Part shown: in pieces, positions 8,382 through 18,797 of the stretch
Numbering within the stretch: position 1 is the stretch's first letter
Layout: every line of letters starts with the position of its first letter
Assembly (NCBI RefSeq): GCF_002086285.1
Contig: NZ_MVHU01000034.1
Location: 1 to 45,277, forward strand
Source: Mycolicibacter kumamotonensis
GTDB lineage: Bacteria; Actinomycetota; Actinomycetes; Mycobacteriales; Mycobacteriaceae
Reading direction: 5' to 3'
DNA: 45,277 nt
The notes under the pieces: model-generated
Seen by the model: the letters and a program-made list of their open reading frames with translations, nothing else
Databases searched by the model: none
What the model was told of the DNA's origin: nothing
Translations under genes and position numbers: made by a program

Positions 8382-9104
8382 GTGGTGCTTTCCCGACGTG
8401 ACGTGCTCAAACTCGCAGCGACGGCTCCGGCGGCGGCCGGCCTGGGAGCCGCGGCGTCGGCGCTGATCACCGCAACCGCGCAGGCGGCTCCGCTGGGCAT
8501 CTTGCTGGACTACGCGGCGGGGGTGCTGTCCGCCGACGAAGTCCGGTCGGCCGGAGCGCTCGGTGCCATCCGCTACGTGTCGGACCGCAGGCCCGGCGCC
8601 GATTGGATGTTGGGCAAGCCGATACAACCCGCCGAGGCGCACGATCTGCACCAGAACGGGCTCCACATCGTCTCCTGCTACCAGTACGGCAAGCAGGCGA
8701 CCGCGGACTGGCTCGGCGGCCAGGACGCCGGCGTCGAGCACGCCGGACGTGGCGCACAACTGCACTCCGCGGCGGGTGGCCCGGACACCGCCCCGATCTA
8801 CGCCTCGATCGACGACGACCCCTCCTACGAGCAGTACCAGGCGCAGGTGGCGCCCTACTTGCGCGGCTGGGAGTCGGTGATCGGTCATCAGCGCACGGGT
8901 GTGTACGCCAATTCCAAGACCATCGAGTGGGCCGTGCAAGACGGCCTGGGTTCCTACTTCTGGCAGCACAACTGGGGATCACCCGGTGGGGTCGCCCACC
9001 CGGCAGCCAACCTGCATCAGGTCGAGGTCGACAAACGCAAGGTCGGCGATGTCGGGGTCGATATCAACGAGATCCTCACCCCCCAGTTCGGCCAGTGGGC
9101 CTGA
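8382..9104 (+). CDS. Tat-exported DUF1906 (Rv2525c-like) protein
   Basis: About 240 residues. The N-terminus LSRRDVLKLA is a twin-arginine signal ahead of an Ala-rich helix, so export by the Tat system is expected. The rest is the DUF1906 glycoside-hydrolase-like TIM-barrel family: DYAAGV, AIRYVSDRRPG, VSCYQYGK, APIYASIDDDP, TGVYANS and YFWQHNWGS. Its M. tuberculosis counterpart Rv2525c has been linked to cell-wall metabolism; the activity is unproven. GTG 8382 puts the twin-Arg motif at the usual position; ATG 8370 is a possible alternative. It lies upstream of fas, the same order as in M. tuberculosis. Confidence 0.9.
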   Translation: MVLSRRDVLKLAATAPAAAGLGAAASALITATAQAAPLGILLDYAAGVLSADEVRSAGALGAIRYVSDRRPGADWMLGKPIQPAEAHDLHQNGLHIVSCYQYGKQATADWLGGQDAGVEHAGRGAQLHSAAGGPDTAPIYASIDDDPSYEQYQAQVAPYLRGWESVIGHQRTGVYANSKTIEWAVQDGLGSYFWQHNWGSPGGVAHPAANLHQVEVDKRKVGDVGVDINEILTPQFGQWA

Positions 9105-9537
9105 CCCGCGCGGGCCGCGACGGCGCGGCACGCAGGGTGTGGCGGGTGGCGAGAATCACGGTGCCCGGTTGACACTGCGACTTCAGGTGTCAACAACGGC
9201 TGTGGCCGAGCGGATTCAAACATAACGATTAGATAACAATGCAGCCTTGATCAGCGCAGTTGTGGCTACTCGACCGTAACCCCGCGCACGCAGGAACTTT
9301 GATCTCCGATGATCGCGACGCCCTGGGAGCCCGTGATATCCGCAGGTGGGTTACCCGGCCGTAGAACTCATGAGTAACCAATTAGCTGCAGAAACGGCAC
9401 AGGTTCTTATGACACTCTTACTGCTGTAGCGCGGCCGCGACGACGCGAGAGCCCGCTGCCCGACGAGGGGCCCAGCCGGTCATGCCGGCAGGCGACGACA
9501 CAAGACGCGACGTGCCAGAGCAGGGGAGATATTTAAC
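9105..9537 (+). promoter_or_regulatory. fas upstream region with three inverted repeats
   Basis: A 433-bp stretch with no convincing gene. It contains a perfect 7-bp inverted repeat TTGACAC/GTGTCAA with an 11-bp spacer (9169-9193), an inverted repeat GGTTAC/GTAACC (9349-9379) and the 10-bp palindrome ACTCATGAGT (9366-9375). The segment 9220-9240 is AT-rich. GGGGAG sits before the fas GTG. In M. tuberculosis fas is controlled by the TetR-type regulator FasR through inverted repeats in its promoter; these repeats are the candidate operators, but I cannot match them to the published site. Confidence 0.6.
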
Positions 9538-12500
9538 GTGACGATCCACGAACATGACCGGGTGTCCGCCGACGGCGCTGGCTCGGGGCCGTTCGCCAAC
9601 GCCTCGTCCGCCCTGGTGGATCGTCTGACGGCCGGTGAGCCGTACGCGGTCGCCTTCGGCGGCCAGGGCAGCGCCTGGCTGGAATCGCTCGAGGAGCTGG
9701 TGTCCTCGGCCGGTATCGAGACCGAACTGGCCACGCTGGCCGGTGAGGCCGACCTGCTGCTGGAGCCGGTCGCCAAGGAACTCGTCGTGGTCCGGCCGAT
9801 CGGCTTCGAGCCGCTGCAGTGGGTGCGGGCGCTGGCAGCCGAGGACCCGATCCCCTCGGCCAAGCAGCTGACCTCGGCCGCGGTGTCGGTGCCGGGGGTC
9901 CTGCTGACCCAGATCGCCGCGGTACGGGCGCTGGAACGCCAGGGTCTGGACCTGTCGGCGCACCCGCCGGTGGCCGTCGCCGGGCATTCGCAGGGCGTCC
10001 TGGCCGTGGAGTCGCTGAAGGCCGACGGCGCCACCGACGTGCAGCTGCTGGCGATCGCGCAGCTGGTGGGCGCCGCCGGGACTCTGGTCGCCCGCCGCCG
10101 CGGCATCTCGATCCTGGGCGACCGCCCGCCCATGGTCTCGGTCACCAATGCTGACCCGGAGCGCATCCACCAGCTGTTGGAGGAGTTCGCCACCGATGTG
10201 CGCACCGTGCTGCCGCCGGTGCTGTCCATCCGCAACGGTCGTCGTGCCGTCGTCATCACCGGCACCCCCGAGCAGCTGTCGCGCTTCGAGCTGTACTGCG
10301 AACAGATCGCCGACAAAGAGGCCGCCGAGCGCAAGAACAAGCTGCGCGGCGGCGCGGTCTTCGCGCCGGTCTTCGAGCCGGTGCAGGTCGAGGTCGGATT
10401 CCACTCGCCGCGGCTGTCCGACGGCATCGAGCTCGTCGGCCAATGGGCCGCGCAGGTGGGCTTCGACGCCGACGGTGTCGCCTTGGCCCGTTCGATGGCC
10501 GAGTCGATCCTGGTGGGCCAGGTCGACTGGGTGGACGAGATCACCGCTCTGCACGAAGCAGGGGCCCGCTGGATCCTGGACCTGGGCCCCGGCGACATCC
10601 TGACCCGGCTGACCGCACCGGTGATTCGCGGCCTGGGCATCGGGATCGTTCCGGTGGCCACCCGGGGCGGGCAGCGCAACCTGTTCACCATCGGGGCCGT
10701 ACCGGAGGTGGCCCGGCCCTGGACGAGCTACGCCCCGTCGGTGGTGCAGCTGCCCGACGGCAGGGTCAAGCTCGACACCAAGTTCACTCGCCTGACCGGC
10801 CGGTCGCCGATCCTGCTGGCCGGCATGACGCCGACCACCGTCGACGCCAAGATCGTCGCCGCGGCCGCCAACGCCGGGCACTGGTCCGAGCTGGCCGGCG
10901 GCGGGCAGGTCACCGAGGAGATCTTCAACGACCGGGTCGCCGAGCTGACCACCCTGCTGGAACCGGGTCGCACCGTCCAGTTCAACTCGCTGTTCTTAGA
11001 CCCCTACCTGTGGAAGTTGCAGGTCGGCGGAAAGCGGCTGGTGCAGAAGGCCCGTCAGTCGGGCGCCCCGTTCGACGGACTGGTGATCAGCGCCGGCATC
11101 CCGGAGCTCGAGGAAGCCGTCGAGCTGATCTCCGAGCTCCACGAGGCCGGTATCAGCCATGTGGTCTTCAAACCGGGCACCGTCGAGCAGATCCGTTCGG
11201 TGATCCGCATCGCCGCCGAGGTACCGACCACGCCGGTGATCGCGCACGTCGAAGGCGGCCGCGCCGGTGGGCACCACTCCTGGGAAGACCTTGACGACCT
11301 GCTGCTGGCGACCTACTCCGAGCTGCGTTCGCAGCCCAACATCACGCTCTGCGTCGGCGGTGGCATCGGCACCCCCGAGCGGGCCGCCGAATACCTGTCC
11401 GGGCAGTGGTCGCAGGAATACGGATTCCCGTTGATGCCCGTCGACGGCATCCTCGTCGGCACCGCGGCGATGGCCACCAAAGAGGCCACCACCTCGCCGG
11501 CGGTCAAGCAGATGCTGGTCGAGACCAAGGGCACCGACCACTGGATCGGCGCAGGAAAAGCCCAGGGCGGCATGGCCTCATCGCGCAGCCAGCTCGGTGC
11601 CGACATCCACGAGATCGACAACACCGCCTCCCGCTGCGGCCGGCTGCTCGACGAGGTCGCCGGCGACGGCGATGCGGTCGAAGCCCGCCGCGACGAGATC
11701 ATCGCCGCACTGGCCGCCACCGCCAAGCCGTACTTCGGCGACGTCACTGAGATGACCTATGCGCAGTGGCTGCGCCGCTACGTGGAGCTGGCGATCGGTG
11801 ACGGCGACTCGACCGCCGACACCGCCTCACCGGACAGCCCCTGGCTGGCCGACACCTGGCGGGAGCGGTTCGGCTCGATGCTGCAGCGCGCCGAAGCCCG
11901 ACTCAACGAGGTCGAGTCCGGCCCGATCGAGACGCTGTTCGCCGATTCCGAAGAGGGGCAGGCGATTCTGGAGAGCCCGGCAGATGCCATCGCCGCGCTG
12001 GTGGCCCGTTACCCCGATGCCGAGACGGTCCTGCTGCACCCCGCCGACGCGCCGTTCTTCACCCAGCTGTGCAAGACCCCGGGCAAGCCGGTCAACTTCG
12101 TGCCTGTGATCGACAAGGACGTGCGGCGCTGGTGGCGCAGCGACTCGCTGTGGCAGGCGCACGATGCCCGCTACACCGCCGACCAGGTCTGCATAATTCC
12201 CGGTATCACCGCCGTCGCCGGTATCACCCGGGTCGACGAGCCGGTCGGCGAGTTGCTGGACCGCTTCGAGCAGGCGGCGATCGACCAGGTGCTGGCCTCC
12301 GGTGCACAGCCCACCCCGGTCTCGGCGCGCCGTCAGGGCCGCACCGACGTGACCGGCCCGCTGGCCGTGCTGCTCGACGCCCCCGACGTGCTGTGGGCGG
12401 GGCGTACCGCCACCAACCCGGTGCACCGGATCGGTGCCTCCACCGAGTGGCAGGTGCAGGAGAACCGCGCGGCCACTCACCCGACGACCGGGGCACGTCT

Positions 12501-15500
12501 CGAGGTCGTGTCGGAATCCACTGTCGTGCTGAGTGTTCCGCTGTCCGGCGTCTGGATCGACATCCGCTTCACCGTTCCGGCAGCCGCCGCCGACGGCGCT
12601 GCCCCGCTGGTCTCCACCGAGGACGCCGCCGCCGCCATGCGCGCGGTGCTGGCCATCGCCGCCGGGGTCGACGGACCCGCCGCACTGCCGCCGGTGGTCG
12701 ACGGCTCGGCCACCGTGACGGTGGACTGGAACCCCGAGCAGGTCGCCGACCACACCGGGGTGACCGCCACGTTCGGCGCCCCGCTGGCGCCCGGCCTGTC
12801 CACCGTGCCAGATGCGCTGGTCGGACGGTGCTGGCCCGCGGTGTTCGCCGCGATCGGCTCGGCCACCACCGACGCCGGGTTCCCGGTCGTGGAGGGCCTG
12901 CTGTCACTGGTGCACCTGGACCACGCCGCACACCTGCTGGCAGCACTGCCGGACGTGCCCGCCGAATTGACCGTCACCGCAACGGCTTCAGCGGCCACCG
13001 ACACCGAGGTCGGCCGCGTCGTCCCGGTCTCGGTCACGGTCGACGCCACCGATGGAACGGTGCTGGCCACCCTCGAGGAACGCTTCGCAATCCGTGGGCG
13101 CACCGGTGCCGCGGAACTGGCCGACCCGGTCCGGGCGGGTGGCGCGGTCTCCGACAACGCCACCGACACCCCGCGCCGCCGCCGGCGCGACGTCACCGTG
13201 ACGGCGCCGGTCGACATGCGGCCGTTCGCGGTGGTGTCCGGGGACCACAACCCCATCCACACCGACCGGGCCGCCGCGCTGCTGGCCGGCTTGGAATCGC
13301 CCATCGTGCACGGCATGTGGCTGTCGGCCGCGGCCCAGCACGTGGTAACCGCTACCGACGGGCAGGCCCGCCCGCCGGCGCGGCTGGTCGGCTGGACCGC
13401 CCGCTTCCTAGGCATGGTCAAGCCCGGCGACGAGGTCGACTTCCGAGTCGACCGGGTTGGAATCGACCTCGGCGCAGAGGTTTTGGAGGTTTCGGCGCGG
13501 ATCGGCTCGAACCTGGTGATGTCGGCGACCGCCCGACTGACCGCCCCCAAGACCGTCTACGCCTTCCCCGGGCAGGGTATCCAGCACAAGGGCATGGGCA
13601 TGGAGGTCCGGGCCCGCTCCAAGGCCGCCCGCAAGGTCTGGGACTCCGCGGACAAGTTCACCCGCGAAACCCTGGGCTTCTCGGTGCTGCACGTGGTGCG
13701 GGACAACCCGACCAGCCTTATCGCTTCCGGCGTGCACTACCAGCACCCCGAAGGCGTGCTGTACCTGACCCAGTTCACCCAGGTGGCAATGGCCACGGTG
13801 GCGGCCGCGCAGGTCGCCGAGATGCGTGAGCAGGGCGCGTTCGTCGAAGGCGCGATCGCCTGTGGTCACTCCGTGGGCGAGTACACCGCCCTGGCGTGCG
13901 TCAGCGGTGTCTACGAACTGGAGGCGCTGCTGGAGGTGGTGTTCCACCGCGGCTCGAAGATGCACGACATCGTGCCGCGTGACGCCATGGGGCGCTCCAA
14001 CTACCGGCTGGCCGCCATCCGGCCGTCGCAGATCGATCTCGACGACGCCGACGTCAAGGACTTCGTCGCCGAGATCGCCGAGCGCACCGGGGAATTCCTG
14101 CAGATCGTGAACTTCAACCTGCGTGGTTCGCAGTACGCGATCGCCGGCACGGTGGCCGGTCTGGAAGCCCTCGAGGAGGAGGTCGAGCGGCGCCGCGAGA
14201 TCTCCGGCGGTAAGCGCTCGTTCATCCTGGTGCCCGGCATCGACGTGCCGTTCCACTCCGAGGTGCTGCGTATCGGTGTGGACGACTTCCGGCGCTCCCT
14301 GGAGCGGGTGATGCCGCGGGACAAGGATCCCGACCTGATCATCGGCCGCTACATCCCCAACCTGGTGCCCAAGCCGTTCTCGCTGGACCGCGAGTTCATC
14401 CAGGAGATTCGCGATCTGGTGCCGGCCGAGCCGCTCGATGAGGTCCTGGCCGACTATGACACCTGGCGTAACGAGAAGCCGCGCGAATTGTGCCGCAAGA
14501 TCGTCATCGAGCTGCTGGCCTGGCAGTTCGCCAGCCCGGTGCGCTGGATCGAGACCCAGGATCTGCTGTTCATCGAACAGGCCGCCGGCGGCCTGGGCGT
14601 GGAGCGGTTCGTCGAGATCGGGGTGAAGTCCGCCCCGACCGTCGCCGGACTGGCCACCAACACGCTCAAGTTGCCCGAGTACGCCCACAGCACAGTGGAA
14701 GTGCTCAACGCCGAGCGCGACGCCGCGGTGCTGTTCGCCAGCGACACCGACCCGGAGCCGGAACCCGAAGAGGAAGCACCGGTTGAGGCTGCCGCGCCGT
14801 CGGACGGCCCGGCGGCTGAGGTCGCCGTCGCCGCCGCTCCGGCTCCCGCCGCGGCTCCGGCGGGTGCTCCGCGCCCCGACGACATCGCGTTCGACGCCGC
14901 CGACGCCACCTGCGCGCTGATCGCGTTGAGCGCCAAGATGCGCATCGACCAGATCGAGGCACTGGACTCGATCGAGTCCATCACCGACGGCGCGTCGTCG
15001 CGGCGCAACCAGTTGCTGGTGGACCTGGGTTCAGAGCTGAACCTGGGTGCCATCGACGGGGCCGCCGAGGCCGACCTGTCCGGGCTGAAGTCACAGGTGA
15101 CCAAGCTGGCGCGCACCTACAAGCCGTACGGGCCGGTGTTGACCGACGCGATCAACGACCAGCTGCGCACCGTCCTCGGGCCCTCCGGTAAGAGGCCCGG
15201 TGCCATCGCCGAACGGGTCAAGAAGACCTGGGAGCTCGGCGACGGCTGGGCCAAGCACGTCACCGTGGAGGTCGCGCTGGGCACCCGCGAAGGCACCAGC
15301 GTCCGGGGCGGCGCCCTGGGCGGGCTGCACGAGGGTGCGTTGGCTGACGCCGCGGCCGTCGACAAGGTCATCGATGCGGCCGTGCAGGCCGTCGCCGCAC
15401 GGCGCGGTGTCGCGGTGAGCCTGCCGTCGGCAGGCGGGGGCGGCGGTGCCACGGTGGATGCCGCCGCGCTGGGCGAATTCACCGCCCAGATCACCGGCCG

Positions 15501-18500
15501 CGACGGTGTGCTGGCTTCGGCGGCCCGGCTGGTGCTGGGGCAACTCGGCCTCGACGACGTGGCGAGTGCACCGGAGGCCGCCACCGACGCCGAGCTGATC
15601 GACCTGGTGACCGCCGAACTGGGGTCGGATTGGCCCCGCCTGGTTGCGCCCGCGTTCGACGCGCGCAAGGCGGTGCTGTTCGATGACCGCTGGGCCAGCG
15701 CCCGCGAAGATCTGGTGAAGCTGTGGCTGACCGATGAGGGCGACATCGACGCCGACTGGCTGCAGCTCTCCGAACGATTCGAGGGCGCCGGGCACGTCGT
15801 GGCCACCCAGGCCACCTGGTGGCAGGGCCGGGCCCTGGCGGAGGGACGCCAGATTCATGCGTCGCTGTTCGCCCGGATCGCCGCCGGCGCGGAGAACCCG
15901 GGCCGGGGCCGCTACTGCGACGAGGTCGCGGTGGTGACCGGTGCGTCGAAGGGCTCGATCGCCGCGTCGGTGGTCGGCCAGTTGCTCGACGGTGGGGCGA
16001 CCGTCATCGCGACCACGTCCCGGCTCGACGACGAGCGCCTGGGCTTCTACCGCACCCTCTACCGCGACCACGCCCGCTTCGGCGCGGCGCTGTGGGTGGT
16101 TCCGGCCAACATGGCCTCCTACTCCGACATCGATGCGCTCGTCGAATGGGTGGGCAGCGAGCAGTCCGAAAACCTTGGGCCGCAGTCGATTCACCTCAAG
16201 GACGCGCAGACCCCGACGTTGCTGTTCCCGTTCGCGGCACCGCGGGTGATCGGCGACCTGTCGGAGGCCGGCTCGCGTGCCGAGATGGAGATGAAGGTGC
16301 TGCTGTGGGCGGTGCAGCGCCTCATCGGCGGCCTGTCGAAGATCGGCGCCGAACGCGACATCGCCTCCCGGCTGCACGTGGTGCTGCCCGGCTCGCCCAA
16401 CCGCGGCATGTTCGGCGGTGACGGCGCCTACGGCGAGGCCAAGGCGTCGCTGGACGCGGTGGTGGCGCGCTGGAAGGCCGAGTCGTCCTGGGCGTCTCGG
16501 GTCAGCCTCGCGCACGCCCTGATCGGCTGGACGCGCGGCACCGGCCTGATGGGCCACAACGACGTCATCGTCGACGCCGTCGAGGAGGCCGGAGTCACCA
16601 CCTACTCCACGGAGCAGATGGCGGCCATGCTGCTGGGCTTGTGCGACGTCGAGTCCAAGGTGGCAGCGGCCAACGCGCCCATCGAGGCCGACCTGACCGG
16701 TGGTCTGGCCGAGGCGGACCTGGACATGGCCGAGCTGGCCGCCAAGGCCCGCGAGGAGATGACCGCCGACGCGGCAGCCGACGACGACGCCGCAGAATCC
16801 GCCAACACCATTGCGGCACTGCCCAGCCCGCCGCGCGGCTACACCCCGGCGCCCCCGCCGGCCTGGGCCGACCTCGACGTCGACCCGGCCGACCTGGTGG
16901 TCATCGTCGGCGGTGCGGAGCTCGGCCCGCTGGGCTCGTCGCGCACCCGGTTCGAGATGGAGGTCTCCGGCGAGCTGTCGGCCGCCGGGGTGCTGGAGCT
17001 GGCCTGGACCACCGGACTGATCAAGTGGGAAGACGACCCGACCCCGGGCTGGTACGACACCGAATCCGGTGAACTCGTCGACGAGTCCGAACTGGTCGAG
17101 CGCTACCACGACACCGTTGTGGAGCGGGTCGGGATCCGCGAATTCGTCGACGACGGCGCGATCGACCCCGACCACGCCTCGCCGCTGCTGGTCAGTGTGT
17201 TCTTGGACAAGGACTTCTCGTTCGTGGTCTCCAGCGAGGCCGACGCGCGGGCGTTCGTCGAGTTCGACCCCGAGCACACCGTGGTGCGGCCGGTGCCGGA
17301 CTCGTCGGACTGGCAGGTGATCCGCAAGGCGGGCACCGAGATCCGAGTGCCGCGCAAGAGCAAGCTGTCGCGCACCGTGGGCGCCCAGATCCCGACCGGG
17401 TTCGACCCGACGGTGTGGGGGATCAGCCAGGACATGGCCACCTCCATCGACCGGGTGGCGCTGTGGAACATCGTCGCGACCGTGGACGCGTTCCTGTCGG
17501 CCGGCTTCACCCCGACTGAGCTGATGCGCTGGGTGCACCCGTCACTGGTGGCCAGCACCCAGGGCACCGGTATGGGCGGCATGACCTCGATGCAGACCAT
17601 GTACCACGGCAACCTGCTGGGCCGGGCCAAGCCGAACGACATCCTGCAGGAGGTCCTGCCCAACGTCGTTGCCGCGCACGTGGTTCAGAGCTACGTCGGG
17701 TCCTACGGCGCGATGATCCACCCGGTGGCCGCCTGTGCCACGGCGGCGGTATCGGTCGAGGAGGGTGTCGACAAGATCCGGCTGGGCAAGGCCGAGCTGG
17801 TGGTCACCGGCGGCTACGACGACCTGACCCTGGAGGCCATCATCGGCTTCGGTGACATGGCGGCCACTGCCGACACCGAGATGATGCGCGCCAAGGGAAT
17901 CAGCGACTCGAAGTTCTCCCGCGCCAACGACCGGCGCCGGCTGGGTTTCGTCGAGGCTCAGGGTGGTGGCACCATCCTGCTGGCTCGCGGCGACCTGGCG
18001 GCCAAGATGGGTCTGCCGGTGCTGGCGGTGGTGGCCTACGCGCAGAGCTTCGCCGACGGTGTGCACACCTCCATCCCGGCCCCGGGCCTGGGTGCATTGG
18101 GTGCCGGCCGGGGCGGCAAGGACTCGATGCTGGCCCGCTCGCTGGCGAAGCTGGGTGTCGGCGCCGACGACATCGCGGTGATCTCCAAGCACGACACCTC
18201 GACGCTGGCCAACGACCCCAACGAGACCGAGCTGCACGAGCGGCTGGCCGACTCGCTGGGCCGCTCCGATGGCGCTCCGCTGTTCGTGGTCAGCCAGAAG
18301 AGCCTGACCGGCCATGCCAAGGGCGGTGCGGCGGTCTTCCAGCTGATGGGGCTGTGCCAGGTGCTGCGCGACGGGGTCATCCCGCCCAACCGCAGCCTGG
18401 ACTGCGTCGACGACGAGCTGGCCACCGCCGGGCACTTCGTGTGGGTGCGAGAGCCCCTGCATCTCGGGGACAAGTTCCCGCTCAAGGCCGGGCTGGTCAC

Positions 18501-18786
18501 CAGCCTCGGGTTCGGCCACGTCTCCGGTCTGGTGGCGTTGGTACACCCGCAGGCGTTCCTGGCCGCACTGAACCCGGGTCAGCGCGAGGCCTACCTGGAG
18601 CAGGCATCCAGCCGGGTGCTCGCCGGGCAGCGCCGGCTGGCCTCGGCGATCGCCGGTGGTAAGCCGATGTATGAGCGGCCCGCCGACCGGCGGTTCGACC
18701 ACGACACATCGGAGAAGCGGCAGGAGTCGGCGATGCTGCTCAACCCCGCGGCCCGGCTCGGCGACGGCGACGTCTACATCGGTTAG
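9538..18786 (+). CDS. fas: Type I fatty acid synthase
   Basis: A 3082-residue cytosolic multienzyme that makes the C16-C26 acyl-CoAs feeding membrane lipids and mycolic acids. Domain order and residues: acyltransferase with GHSQG (S151); enoyl reductase beginning at GRSPILLAGMTPTT (about 420); hot-dog dehydratase with SGDHNPIH (about 1234-1241) and SPIVHGMW; malonyl/palmitoyl transferase with GHSVG (S1445); ACP with the phosphopantetheine serine in DGASSRRNQ (S1820 or S1821); ketoreductase with GASKGS (2135-2140) and Y2298/K2302; ketosynthase with C2733, H2885 and H2926. Length and order fit mycobacterial FAS-I. GTG 9538 has GGGGAG about 10 nt upstream. A Glu/Pro/Ala-rich linker separates the MPT and ACP parts. 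Confidence 0.98.
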   Translation: MTIHEHDRVSADGAGSGPFANASSALVDRLTAGEPYAVAFGGQGSAWLESLEELVSSAGIETELATLAGEADLLLEPVAKELVVVRPIGFEPLQWVRALAAEDPIPSAKQLTSAAVSVPGVLLTQIAAVRALERQGLDLSAHPPVAVAGHSQGVLAVESLKADGATDVQLLAIAQLVGAAGTLVARRRGISILGDRPPMVSVTNADPERIHQLLEEFATDVRTVLPPVLSIRNGRRAVVITGTPEQLSRFELYCEQIADKEAAERKNKLRGGAVFAPVFEPVQVEVGFHSPRLSDGIELVGQWAAQVGFDADGVALARSMAESILVGQVDWVDEITALHEAGARWILDLGPGDILTRLTAPVIRGLGIGIVPVATRGGQRNLFTIGAVPEVARPWTSYAPSVVQLPDGRVKLDTKFTRLTGRSPILLAGMTPTTVDAKIVAAAANAGHWSELAGGGQVTEEIFNDRVAELTTLLEPGRTVQFNSLFLDPYLWKLQVGGKRLVQKARQSGAPFDGLVISAGIPELEEAVELISELHEAGISHVVFKPGTVEQIRSVIRIAAEVPTTPVIAHVEGGRAGGHHSWEDLDDLLLATYSELRSQPNITLCVGGGIGTPERAAEYLSGQWSQEYGFPLMPVDGILVGTAAMATKEATTSPAVKQMLVETKGTDHWIGAGKAQGGMASSRSQLGADIHEIDNTASRCGRLLDEVAGDGDAVEARRDEIIAALAATAKPYFGDVTEMTYAQWLRRYVELAIGDGDSTADTASPDSPWLADTWRERFGSMLQRAEARLNEVESGPIETLFADSEEGQAILESPADAIAALVARYPDAETVLLHPADAPFFTQLCKTPGKPVNFVPVIDKDVRRWWRSDSLWQAHDARYTADQVCIIPGITAVAGITRVDEPVGELLDRFEQAAIDQVLASGAQPTPVSARRQGRTDVTGPLAVLLDAPDVLWAGRTATNPVHRIGASTEWQVQENRAATHPTTGARLEVVSESTVVLSVPLSGVWIDIRFTVPAAAADGAAPLVSTEDAAAAMRAVLAIAAGVDGPAALPPVVDGSATVTVDWNPEQVADHTGVTATFGAPLAPGLSTVPDALVGRCWPAVFAAIGSATTDAGFPVVEGLLSLVHLDHAAHLLAALPDVPAELTVTATASAATDTEVGRVVPVSVTVDATDGTVLATLEERFAIRGRTGAAELADPVRAGGAVSDNATDTPRRRRRDVTVTAPVDMRPFAVVSGDHNPIHTDRAAALLAGLESPIVHGMWLSAAAQHVVTATDGQARPPARLVGWTARFLGMVKPGDEVDFRVDRVGIDLGAEVLEVSARIGSNLVMSATARLTAPKTVYAFPGQGIQHKGMGMEVRARSKAARKVWDSADKFTRETLGFSVLHVVRDNPTSLIASGVHYQHPEGVLYLTQFTQVAMATVAAAQVAEMREQGAFVEGAIACGHSVGEYTALACVSGVYELEALLEVVFHRGSKMHDIVPRDAMGRSNYRLAAIRPSQIDLDDADVKDFVAEIAERTGEFLQIVNFNLRGSQYAIAGTVAGLEALEEEVERRREISGGKRSFILVPGIDVPFHSEVLRIGVDDFRRSLERVMPRDKDPDLIIGRYIPNLVPKPFSLDREFIQEIRDLVPAEPLDEVLADYDTWRNEKPRELCRKIVIELLAWQFASPVRWIETQDLLFIEQAAGGLGVERFVEIGVKSAPTVAGLATNTLKLPEYAHSTVEVLNAERDAAVLFASDTDPEPEPEEEAPVEAAAPSDGPAAEVAVAAAPAPAAAPAGAPRPDDIAFDAADATCALIALSAKMRIDQIEALDSIESITDGASSRRNQLLVDLGSELNLGAIDGAAEADLSGLKSQVTKLARTYKPYGPVLTDAINDQLRTVLGPSGKRPGAIAERVKKTWELGDGWAKHVTVEVALGTREGTSVRGGALGGLHEGALADAAAVDKVIDAAVQAVAARRGVAVSLPSAGGGGGATVDAAALGEFTAQITGRDGVLASAARLVLGQLGLDDVASAPEAATDAELIDLVTAELGSDWPRLVAPAFDARKAVLFDDRWASAREDLVKLWLTDEGDIDADWLQLSERFEGAGHVVATQATWWQGRALAEGRQIHASLFARIAAGAENPGRGRYCDEVAVVTGASKGSIAASVVGQLLDGGATVIATTSRLDDERLGFYRTLYRDHARFGAALWVVPANMASYSDIDALVEWVGSEQSENLGPQSIHLKDAQTPTLLFPFAAPRVIGDLSEAGSRAEMEMKVLLWAVQRLIGGLSKIGAERDIASRLHVVLPGSPNRGMFGGDGAYGEAKASLDAVVARWKAESSWASRVSLAHALIGWTRGTGLMGHNDVIVDAVEEAGVTTYSTEQMAAMLLGLCDVESKVAAANAPIEADLTGGLAEADLDMAELAAKAREEMTADAAADDDAAESANTIAALPSPPRGYTPAPPPAWADLDVDPADLVVIVGGAELGPLGSSRTRFEMEVSGELSAAGVLELAWTTGLIKWEDDPTPGWYDTESGELVDESELVERYHDTVVERVGIREFVDDGAIDPDHASPLLVSVFLDKDFSFVVSSEADARAFVEFDPEHTVVRPVPDSSDWQVIRKAGTEIRVPRKSKLSRTVGAQIPTGFDPTVWGISQDMATSIDRVALWNIVATVDAFLSAGFTPTELMRWVHPSLVASTQGTGMGGMTSMQTMYHGNLLGRAKPNDILQEVLPNVVAAHVVQSYVGSYGAMIHPVAACATAAVSVEEGVDKIRLGKAELVVTGGYDDLTLEAIIGFGDMAATADTEMMRAKGISDSKFSRANDRRRLGFVEAQGGGTILLARGDLAAKMGLPVLAVVAYAQSFADGVHTSIPAPGLGALGAGRGGKDSMLARSLAKLGVGADDIAVISKHDTSTLANDPNETELHERLADSLGRSDGAPLFVVSQKSLTGHAKGGAAVFQLMGLCQVLRDGVIPPNRSLDCVDDELATAGHFVWVREPLHLGDKFPLKAGLVTSLGFGHVSGLVALVHPQAFLAALNPGQREAYLEQASSRVLAGQRRLASAIAGGKPMYERPADRRFDHDTSEKRQESAMLLNPAARLGDGDVYIG

Positions 18787-18797
18787 CGTTAACTCCC

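Noticed and set aside
15091..17538. Very long open frame antisense to fas
   Set aside because: A mirror of the GC-rich codon pattern of fas. The translation is Gly/Arg/His-rich low-complexity sequence with no ribosome site.
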